From: an uncultured Microbulbifer sp.
Lineage (GTDB): Bacteria > Pseudomonadota > Gammaproteobacteria > Pseudomonadales > Cellvibrionaceae
Direction of reading: 5' to 3'
Length of the DNA stretch: 64,000 nucleotides
Assembly (NCBI RefSeq): GCF_947504145.1
Contig: NZ_CANNGQ010000001.1
Span: 992,001 to 1,056,000 of the forward strand
The notes under the pieces were generated by a model that did no database searches, was not told the DNA's origin, and saw nothing but the letters and a program-made list of their open reading frames with translations. Numbering within the stretch: position 1 is the first letter of the stretch; each line of letters starts with the position of its first letter. The translations under genes were made by a program, and so were the position numbers. Of this stretch, positions 57,151-64,000 are shown in pieces.

Positions 57151-57640
57151 ACTTCCGACCTTAGCTGTCCGTGAATTTGGAGACTGAAATTGACTATTCA
57201 TTCATGAATGATAGGCAATTCCCCCGAATTGGAAAAGGATTTCCCAAATTCAACAGGGGAGTTTGCGCCTATTTGATGGAAAAATAGCGCGCCAGTAGTA
57301 CATTTTCCGCCTTTCGGCACAAAACGCCCCACCAGAACCCCTCCTAGCCCTCTTTCTCTCCCCCTTAAATTTAGCGCTTAAGCGTCAGGCTATCTGTTCT
57401 TTTTTTGTTCAGCCTGCGCCAGCGCTTTCCGTTTCAGCCAATCGATGAAGCTTTTTCCGCCATAAGTCGCAAAAACTGTGCACCAAAACTAAAAATACTT
57501 CGAGCTCAATGGTATGTTTTTGCATGCAACATAAATACAGGAGATGCGATGCCACTACCTAAGTGACGACCCATGTACCGCAGCTGGTCACTTTCACAGC
57601 TGCCGTGCTGAAACAACACCCAATATAAGAAAGAGAGAAC
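57151..57640. other. Divergent control region between TetR and collagenase genes
   Basis: This 490-base gap holds the TetR palindrome near its left end and should hold the collagenase promoter near its right end. A five-codon frame with a ribosome site at 57549-57566 is the only other thing noted. No larger gene or RNA is seen. Confidence 0.45.
57194..57213. promoter_or_regulatory. TetR operator palindrome
   Basis: CATTCATGAATG (57199-57210) is a perfect 12-base palindrome. The longer sequence CTATTCATTCATGAATG (57194-57210) matches 16 of 17 bases of CTATTTATTCATGAATG in the RND operator (21472-21488). Confidence 0.6.
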
Positions 57641-60211
57641 ATGAAAAATAATCAAAACTCGCTAACGGTCCACGGTCTATTGACCGGACTCGCAGCAACA
57701 TTACTCGGAGCGGCAATGCAGGTACATGCCGCCCCATCCCCAGCGACGCCACTCACCAGCACCGCCCTGGATGCGACCATCCATGCGCCGGTGGAACCCC
57801 GATACAACCCTAATGAGCAGACTCAGCAAACCCCGCAAGTTGTCCCAATGCAACTTCAGGCGTTTTCCACCCTCGCTGTGGAACCGCTGAATACCTGCGA
57901 CGCAGACGGCTATGCCCAAAACAACGGTCAGGCACTGGTGGACTATATCCTTCAGTCAGAAAGTAGCTGCATCAACGATCTGTACGACGGTAACGCCACG
58001 AGCTTTGCCAGTTTTAGCAACCAGAAGATGATTACAGTGGCCAATGCGGCTCAGCAAATGGCAGCGGACTACAACGCCGCCGATGGCAATGCCAGTATCA
58101 ACAAGCTGTTCTACTTCCTGCGTACCGGTTATTACATCGAGTACTACTATCCAGAAAGCGTGAGCTTTTCTTCGAATGTGCAGTCTGCCGTAGTAGGCGC
58201 CCTGGATGCATTCGTGGCTAACCCGGATTTCTACTCTCTGTCCAGCAGCAATGGCAGCGCCACCATCGACGCCATCGTTCTGATCGACAGTGCCGAAGAA
58301 AACGCGCGTTACCTGCCTGTAGTCAAAGAATGGCTGCAGCGCTGGAATCCGCAGGCTGCGGCAATCACTAGCCTGCGCGCCTCCGTCAATGGCATTTTTA
58401 CCGTGTTGTTCCGCGGCCACTATTCCACTGACTTCATCAACGCAGCCGGCAGTGATACCGCGTTGATGCAATCACTGGGTAGCTTCGCCCGAGCCGACTG
58501 GATGCTGGATTCCGATGCATTGTTTATGCAGGAAAACGCAGCCCGCGAACTCACCCGTTTCTTACAGCACACTACCAGCCCCGCCTATAATACTGTCGTA
58601 GCTGAAACCCAACAGGTGCTTGACCACTACAGCATGATGGGCACGGGACAATCGGTGTGGATTGCTGCCGCTGGAAACGCGGACTACTACGGCAATTGCG
58701 CGGATTTCGGTATCTGTGGATTTGAAGAAGACCTGCAGCAACAGATTCTGGCCAACCGCCATACCTGTAGCAGCAGCCTGGAAATCCTGGCCCAAGATAT
58801 GAACACGGTGCAGTTTGCCGATTCCTGCGATCAGCTGGCAGACCAGGAAACCTATTTCCACGATCTGCTCGACACCAACTACAACCCGGTAGCGGATGAT
58901 CTCAATACCGCACTGGAAGTGGTGGTGTTTGACGATTGGAGCGAGTACAGCACCTACGCCTCACTCTTTTATGGCATCGATACCAATAATGGTGGTATGT
59001 ACCTGGAAGGCAGCCCCGCCGTCGAAGGCAACCAGGCACGCTTTATTGCCCACGAAGCTGACTGGCTGCGCCCGGACTTTGAAGTATGGAACCTTACCCA
59101 CGAATATGTGCACTACCTGGATGGACGCTACAACCTCTACGGTGGTTTTGGCGATGCGCGAGTTGGTAGCCACAAAACGGTCTGGTGGATTGAAGGTCTG
59201 GCCGAGTACGTTTCCAAGAAGAACTACAACGATACTGCCGTGGATATTGGCCGTAGTGGCGAGTTCAACCTGAGTGAAATTTTCGCCAACACCTATAACA
59301 GTGGACAGGATCGTGTTTATCGCTGGGGCTACCTCGCCGTGCGCTTTATGTTCGAGAAGCACCACAGCGAAGTTGTTCAGATGCTCACTTACCTGCGCGC
59401 CGGCAACTATGACGGCTACCTGAGCTATCTCAACAATATCGGTACCACCTACGACGCCGAATGGCAGACCTGGTTACAACAGGTTGAAAGCTCTACCGAA
59501 GACGGTGGCGGTGATGACGGCGGTGACGATGGTGGTGATAACGGCGGCGATACGCCCACTGAAATTTCCAACAATCAGGAAATATCTGGTATCAGCGTAT
59601 CTACTCAGGGTGAAGATGTTCTCTACTACATTGATGTTCCGGCCAATGCTGAGAATCTGAGCATTGCCATCAGTGGTGGTACCGGCGATGCCGATCTGTA
59701 CCTGCGTCATGGTAGTGAATCCACGGACACGGAATACGATTGTCGACCCTACATCGGCGGGAACGTGGAAGTGTGTGATGTCGAAGCGCCCCAGGAAGGT
59801 CGCTGGCATATTCGCCTCAAGGCCTACCAGGCATTCTCGGGTGTCAGCCTGCTGGCAAGTTTTGAGCAAGCCAGTGCACCGAGTTGCAGCGGAACGCCAG
59901 TGGGCTACGGTAGCCTGGAGCTGAACACCAGCACCTGTATCACCGACGGTAATAGCATCAACTATTACTACACCTACATACCCGAGGCCACCAACTCCCT
60001 GACTGTGAAACTGTTTGGTGGCGAAGGAAACGCCGATCTCTATGTCAATGGTGCAACCTGGGCAACCGGCAGTGACTACGATCAGCGCTCCACCAACGGT
60101 GGTAATAACGAATCTGTCACCGTAACTGCGCCGAACAGTGGTTGGTACTACATCTCAGTATTGACCAGCGAAGGCTTTACCGGGGCCGGTATTGAACTTA
60201 CTGCCAACTGA
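57641..60211 (+). CDS. Secreted M9 collagenase with two PPC domains
   Basis: The 856-residue zinc metallopeptidase should cleave collagen or related proteins outside the cell. A signal peptide (ending VHAAP) is followed by a long N-terminal activator-like region, the catalytic domain with HEYVH (487-491) in NLTHEYVHYLDGRYN and downstream GLAEYVS, an acidic Gly/Asp linker (GGDDGGDDGGDNGGD), and two pre-peptidase C-terminal domains (about residues 645-740 and 750-856). Export is probably through the type II system encoded at 36-47 kb. Confidence 0.9.
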   Translation: MKNNQNSLTVHGLLTGLAATLLGAAMQVHAAPSPATPLTSTALDATIHAPVEPRYNPNEQTQQTPQVVPMQLQAFSTLAVEPLNTCDADGYAQNNGQALVDYILQSESSCINDLYDGNATSFASFSNQKMITVANAAQQMAADYNAADGNASINKLFYFLRTGYYIEYYYPESVSFSSNVQSAVVGALDAFVANPDFYSLSSSNGSATIDAIVLIDSAEENARYLPVVKEWLQRWNPQAAAITSLRASVNGIFTVLFRGHYSTDFINAAGSDTALMQSLGSFARADWMLDSDALFMQENAARELTRFLQHTTSPAYNTVVAETQQVLDHYSMMGTGQSVWIAAAGNADYYGNCADFGICGFEEDLQQQILANRHTCSSSLEILAQDMNTVQFADSCDQLADQETYFHDLLDTNYNPVADDLNTALEVVVFDDWSEYSTYASLFYGIDTNNGGMYLEGSPAVEGNQARFIAHEADWLRPDFEVWNLTHEYVHYLDGRYNLYGGFGDARVGSHKTVWWIEGLAEYVSKKNYNDTAVDIGRSGEFNLSEIFANTYNSGQDRVYRWGYLAVRFMFEKHHSEVVQMLTYLRAGNYDGYLSYLNNIGTTYDAEWQTWLQQVESSTEDGGGDDGGDDGGDNGGDTPTEISNNQEISGISVSTQGEDVLYYIDVPANAENLSIAISGGTGDADLYLRHGSESTDTEYDCRPYIGGNVEVCDVEAPQEGRWHIRLKAYQAFSGVSLLASFEQASAPSCSGTPVGYGSLELNTSTCITDGNSINYYYTYIPEATNSLTVKLFGGEGNADLYVNGATWATGSDYDQRSTNGGNNESVTVTAPNSGWYYISVLTSEGFTGAGIELTAN

Positions 60212-60228
60212 TTATTGAAGGACTAACA

Positions 60229-60249
60229 CCCCGGCCAATGCGGCCGGGG
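60229..60249 (+). terminator. Hairpin after collagenase gene
   Basis: CCCCGGCC and GGCCGGGG are perfect eight-base arms around a five-base loop, 17 bases after the stop. The T tract after it is weak, so some read-through into the next peptidase gene is likely. Confidence 0.6.
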
Positions 60250-60305
60250 TCATTCCGGTTTTCCTCAGTTAAAAGTTCAACTTGCACTACCCGCGTCCCA
60301 CCTCA

Positions 60306-60331
60306 TTTGTTATTGTGCGCACAATAACAAA
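60306..60331. promoter_or_regulatory. Perfect 26-base palindrome before second M9 gene
   Basis: TTTGTTATTGTGC (60306-60318) is followed directly by its exact inverse complement GCACAATAACAAA (60319-60331). It ends at the ribosome site of the second M9 gene. It could be an operator or, in RNA, a hairpin that blocks ribosome entry. Confidence 0.7.
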
Positions 60332-60345
60332 AAGGAGAGCCGCAC

Positions 60346-62178
60346 ATGCTGAACCGACCCCTTCGCCAACCCCTTCGCCAACCCCTTCGCCAACCCCTTC
60401 GCCAACCCCTTCAATTCATCGCATTCGCAGCAACCATACTGGCACTCGCCATCGGCTGTACAAAAAAACCAGCCGACACACTCCTCACCCAACTGAAGGC
60501 TGCGGAAAATGACCTGTGGTCTACAGGCCAACTACATCATCCCCAACAGTTTTTTTCTGCACTGACCGAACTGGATCGACTCACAATCGATGCGAACGCA
60601 GATTTTAACGATCTCGACGCCCTTCTCTACTATCTGCGCGCATACAGCTACTTTGGCCCATTGGAACCCATTGATGATCTGCAGTGGTTTGCGCTGGATA
60701 AAGTACTGACTCAATTGCGCCAACACCCGCTGTTCATTCAGCAAAATGACCAGAGCGCTCGCTTGCAGGAACACTTTGCGGTCACCCTCTACCGCTACTA
60801 CAACCGGGCACCACTCGCAGCCCGGCTCACACCGCATCTCGATTCTGCATATGGCATTCTCAATCGGTACGCCCCCGCCACTGCAACGAGCGAACTCACT
60901 GAGCAGGCACGCTATACCCTCTGGGAAGCGTACCGGGCCGTCGGGTTCCTCGCCTACGAGGCGCGCAGCCAATCGCTCATTAAAGATGCCCTCTTCGCGA
61001 ACACCCCATCCACTGATGTGCTGATTCGCACTGCCCAGGTAGCGCCAAGTAATGCAGATCCAGGGTTATGGCGCTTACAACACGCACTATGGGCGATCGG
61101 CAACCTTCGGGTACTCCACAATGAGGAAGGTAAATCCTCAGAGCTGGATGAGACGGTCTGGCGGTTACTGTCGAAAGACCTTCCCTTCCTGGCGGCGGAG
61201 GATCAGCGCAAACTCTATACGCGTCCCTACCTGGTCACTTCATTTCGCGGCAAAAGTGCCTGCAAAGAAGAATTCGCCGGCCGCTGCCACTACCCAACCG
61301 AAGAGACCGCGCTCCCCATCGAACACAGTTGCTCAGATGCCCTGCTGATCCGGGCCAACAGTATCAGTAAACCGGCGCTGACTGCCGCCTGTGAAACATT
61401 GCTCGCCCAGGAAGATGATTTCCATAAGAAATTGCAAAGTCAAAACAAACCAGTGGAGCAGGATCACAACGACCAGCTGGAAGTCGTCGTGTTCGATAAT
61501 TACAGCCAGTACAACGAGTATGCGGCCCTGCTGTTTGACATCAATACCAACAATGGCGGCATGTTTCTTGAGGGGGACCCCGGAAAAGCCGGCAACCAGG
61601 CCCGTTTTATCGCCTTCGAAGCGTTCTGGATCAATCCCGATTTCAGCATCTGGAACCTGGAGCACGAATACGTACACTACCTGGATGGCCGCTTCAATAA
61701 GCAGGGTGGCTTTGGCCATTTCCCCAGCCATATGGTGTGGTGGTCTGAAGGTCTTGCGAATTACATTGCACAGGGTGACCACTACGACAGCGCAGTACGG
61801 GACCTGAAGAAAATTCGCCCCTCGGAATACCCCACGCTGAATCAGATTTTCGCAACCACCTACGACGATGGCACAGAAAGAGTGTACTCCTGGAGCTATC
61901 TGGCAATTAATTTTCTGTATCAACAGGATTCCGACAGTCTTGCCACTCTGGCCGCGCATTTGCGCAAAGACGACTTCCAGGGATACCGCGATCAACTCGA
62001 CGAGTTTGCCAACCGCTGGCAAAACGACTTTGCCAGCTGGCTTGGCACCGTCGCCCCCGCGGAAAGCGATACGCCCAAAAATGAAAAGATCCCCCGTACA
62101 CTTTACCGCTACCTGTACCGCGACTACCTGCAGCCAGCCGACTTGCCGCTGACGGCACAACACAACCATCACCTGTAG
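60346..62178 (+). CDS. Lipoprotein M9-type metallopeptidase
   Basis: The 610-residue product is a second M9-like peptidase. Its catalytic motif HEYVH in NLEHEYVHYLDGRFN and the surrounding NTNNGGMFLEG and GNQARFIAFEAFW closely match the neighbour. It lacks the acidic linker and PPC domains. The signal is of lipoprotein type (LALAIGC, Cys near residue 38), so it should be membrane-anchored. The n-region is four RQPL repeats encoded by a 12-base tandem repeat. The start ATG 60346 has AAGGAGAG upstream. Confidence 0.85.
   Translation: MLNRPLRQPLRQPLRQPLRQPLQFIAFAATILALAIGCTKKPADTLLTQLKAAENDLWSTGQLHHPQQFFSALTELDRLTIDANADFNDLDALLYYLRAYSYFGPLEPIDDLQWFALDKVLTQLRQHPLFIQQNDQSARLQEHFAVTLYRYYNRAPLAARLTPHLDSAYGILNRYAPATATSELTEQARYTLWEAYRAVGFLAYEARSQSLIKDALFANTPSTDVLIRTAQVAPSNADPGLWRLQHALWAIGNLRVLHNEEGKSSELDETVWRLLSKDLPFLAAEDQRKLYTRPYLVTSFRGKSACKEEFAGRCHYPTEETALPIEHSCSDALLIRANSISKPALTAACETLLAQEDDFHKKLQSQNKPVEQDHNDQLEVVVFDNYSQYNEYAALLFDINTNNGGMFLEGDPGKAGNQARFIAFEAFWINPDFSIWNLEHEYVHYLDGRFNKQGGFGHFPSHMVWWSEGLANYIAQGDHYDSAVRDLKKIRPSEYPTLNQIFATTYDDGTERVYSWSYLAINFLYQQDSDSLATLAAHLRKDDFQGYRDQLDEFANRWQNDFASWLGTVAPAESDTPKNEKIPRTLYRYLYRDYLQPADLPLTAQHNHHL
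60361..60408 (+). repeat. Four 12-base tandem repeats in lipoprotein signal peptide
   Basis: CTTCGCCAACCC occurs four times in perfect tandem and encodes the RQPL repeats of the signal n-region. Because the unit is 12 bases, changes in copy number keep the reading frame. Confidence 0.95.
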
Positions 62179-62204
62179 CGTCTACGGCAGCCTGCCTCAA
62201 ATCC

Positions 62205-62229
62205 CCCCGGAGCCATGGTGCTGCCGGGG
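62205..62229 (+). terminator. Hairpin after second M9 gene
   Basis: CCCCGG-AGC (62205-62213) pairs with GCT-(G)-CCGGGG (62220-62229) with one unpaired base. The T tract is absent, so it is a weak terminator candidate. Confidence 0.45.
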
Positions 62230-62373
62230 TACTCCCCCCTCAGCTCAGTTCTTACGCCAACTCTCAACCTCGCCAAAAAACACTATTGCGCACAAAGTAA
62301 ATATTGCTTAAGCTTAAATTGCCATTGCGTACCAAATAACATAAGCGGTAACCATAAAAATAACCGGGAATAT

Positions 62374-64000
62374 ATGATGCAAACACACCAAAAGCTTCTG
62401 GCAATCGCCATTGCCGCCAGCGCGAGTCACAGCGGCCTGATCTACGCACAATCTGAAGAGTCCAATGTCGGTGATGCGAGCTTGGAAGAAGTCGTTGTAA
62501 CCGGCTCCAGAATCCAGCGCTCCACCTTCGACACCCCCGCCCCCACCTCAGTGATTGACTCCGAATCGATCAAAATGAGTGGCGAGCTGAACCTGAACGA
62601 AGTGTTATCCACTATGCCGCAATTCGGCGAAGGCTTTGACGCAACTTCCGGTAGCTACTCCTTCGGCAACTCCGGTCTTAATGTGCTGAACCTGCGCAGC
62701 CTGGGTGTTGAGCGCACCCTGGCACTGGTGAATGGCAAACGTCCTGTACAGATCACCACCGATGCCAACACCATGGTGTCGGAAATTGGCATGATCCCCA
62801 GCGAGCTGGTACAGCGAATGGAAGTGCAAACCGGCGGTGCCTCGGCAGTTTACGGTGCAGACGCCGTAGCCGGCGTGGTCAACTTTATTCTGAAAGATGA
62901 CTTCGAAGGCATTTCCATACGTAGCCAGATAGGTGATTCCGAAGCCGGCGGGGGCGCCAACAAAGCGGTCACACTCACACTGGGTGAAAACTTCGCCGAT
63001 GGCCGCGGTAACTTTGCCGCATCCATCGACTACTTCAACGAAAAGCCGCTCTACTTTCGCGACCGGGAAAATTCCGCGGGTCGCATGCGCTTTATGACCA
63101 ACCCGGATAACACCGGCCCGGATGACGGTATCCCGGACAGAATCGTTGCTGAAGGCGTCACCTACGCGGACTTCAATATCGTCGGTAATACCTTTGGTAT
63201 CTGGACCGCCGCCGATGACACCAGCTGGTACCAGCTCGAAGGTGGCGGTGCCGAGCTGCGCACACCGAGTTCCGCCATTGCCGACAGCTGGATGACTATC
63301 GATGGATCCGGGTTCGATCCCAACGCGTACAACATGGCTCGCGGCCCCTATGAACGCGTCAACGCGTACTCCCGCGCGCATTACGACCTCACCGACAGCA
63401 CCCGCATCAGCGGCGACGTGATGTACTCAAAGACGGAAGCCTATGACGAGATCGACCCGAACTTCATTTCCTCCAACTGGTACGAAGTGGTCGATGGACA
63501 GGTGAATGACATCGCGGTACCGGACAGCGTGCAACAGGTATTGAATGACCACGACAGCGCCTGGCTCGCCGTGCCCTATACCTTTGACGAAGCCGGCCCC
63601 CGCGCCCACACCAACGAGCGGGAATATCTTTCTGCCAGCCTCACCCTCGAAGGCGATCTGGATAACGGCTGGAAATGGGACAGCTACCTGACCGGCGGTT
63701 ACACCGTAGCGGAGCTGGTAAGTAGCAACGCACTGCGGCTAGACCGTATTGACCGCGCCACTTTCAGTCTGATCGGCCCCTGTGTTGACGCTGGAAACTG
63801 CCCAGAGTTTTCTCCCTTTGAGCCAGCATCGCAAGACGTACTCGATTACATCATGGCGGAACACACCACCACCACCGACGTCAATCAGTATGCATTTTCC
63901 ACCAACCTCAGCGGTGACCTCTTCCCCCTGCCCGCCGGCGACGTGATGTTCAGTGCCGGCGCTGAAGCTCGCTACGAAAGCCTTGATTACCAACCCTCAG
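62374..64000 (+). CDS. TonB-dependent receptor, 3' end cut by window edge
   Basis: The frame runs from ATG 62374 to the window edge without a stop (542 codons). The product has a signal peptide (about residues 1-27, ending IYAQ), a TonB-box region (LEEVVVTGSRIQRSTFDTPA), a plug domain (SLGVERTLALVNGKRPVQIT, GGASAVYGADAVAGVVNF) and the beginning of the barrel. Position after two peptidases suggests uptake of peptides; this is inference. Confidence 0.88.
   Translation, partial: MMQTHQKLLAIAIAASASHSGLIYAQSEESNVGDASLEEVVVTGSRIQRSTFDTPAPTSVIDSESIKMSGELNLNEVLSTMPQFGEGFDATSGSYSFGNSGLNVLNLRSLGVERTLALVNGKRPVQITTDANTMVSEIGMIPSELVQRMEVQTGGASAVYGADAVAGVVNFILKDDFEGISIRSQIGDSEAGGGANKAVTLTLGENFADGRGNFAASIDYFNEKPLYFRDRENSAGRMRFMTNPDNTGPDDGIPDRIVAEGVTYADFNIVGNTFGIWTAADDTSWYQLEGGGAELRTPSSAIADSWMTIDGSGFDPNAYNMARGPYERVNAYSRAHYDLTDSTRISGDVMYSKTEAYDEIDPNFISSNWYEVVDGQVNDIAVPDSVQQVLNDHDSAWLAVPYTFDEAGPRAHTNEREYLSASLTLEGDLDNGWKWDSYLTGGYTVAELVSSNALRLDRIDRATFSLIGPCVDAGNCPEFSPFEPASQDVLDYIMAEHTTTTDVNQYAFSTNLSGDLFPLPAGDVMFSAGAEARYESLDYQPS

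Noticed and set aside
57549..57566. Five-codon frame with ribosome site upstream of the collagenase gene
   Set aside because: Such short frames arise by chance, and no terminator/antiterminator pair follows it, so a leader-peptide role is not supported.
60361..60408. CRISPR array
   Set aside because: The repeats are 12 bases, directly adjacent and without spacers; they are a coding tandem repeat.

Overview
The window is a piece of a gammaproteobacterial chromosome with moderately high GC. The gene set (type II secretion, M9 collagenases, several large TonB-dependent receptors, acrAB-type efflux, etf genes, prc, ACR3-type ars operon) fits a marine polymer degrader of the Microbulbifer/Cellvibrio kind. 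That placement is inference from gene content; no rRNA or other marker gene is present.

Region 1 (1 to about 8,311) is the right part of an integrated tailless virus related to corticovirus PM2. Its genes run leftward: a CxxCxGxG protein, a small protein, a GpA/P12-type rolling-circle initiator, small membrane and zinc-ribbon proteins, a P9-like packaging ATPase, two very small membrane proteins, a P2-like major capsid protein, three single-span membrane proteins, and a possible spike or surface protein cut by the window edge. A divergent Cro/CI-like regulator lies at the right end. A dif-like XerC/XerD site follows 37 bases after that gene. No integrase is seen, which suggests Xer-dependent integration.

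Region 2 (8.3-16.8 kb): a TetR regulator faces an operon of a carboxymuconolactone-decarboxylase-like protein, a periplasmic thioredoxin, a CcdA-like membrane protein lacking one of its two usual cysteines, and an exported HAD protein. A thioesterase, a MscS channel and modABC follow.

Region 3 (16.8-29.4 kb): an RND efflux pair with a divergent TetR regulator and a strong operator palindrome, the periplasmic protease prc, xthA, a compact arsR-arsC-acr3-arsH operon with an arsR operator, and an S1/P1 nuclease.

Region 4 (29.6-36 kb): an Oar-like TonB-dependent receptor, a hybrid sensor protein whose phospho-accepting histidine is replaced by glutamine, and small conserved proteins.

Region 5 (36-47 kb): a complete gspCDEFGHIJKLM type II secretion operon on the minus strand, with a short GspC and an unusual acidic Gly/Ser tail on GspJ.

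Region 6 (47-51 kb): etfBA divergent from the ETF-ubiquinone oxidoreductase gene.

Region 7 (51-64 kb): a TonB-dependent receptor with an upstream surface lipoprotein, a TetR/DUF1285 pair, then two M9 metallopeptidases in tandem (one secreted, one lipoprotein) and another TonB-dependent receptor cut by the right edge. The T2SS could export the collagenase, and the receptors could take up breakdown products; this link is inferred.
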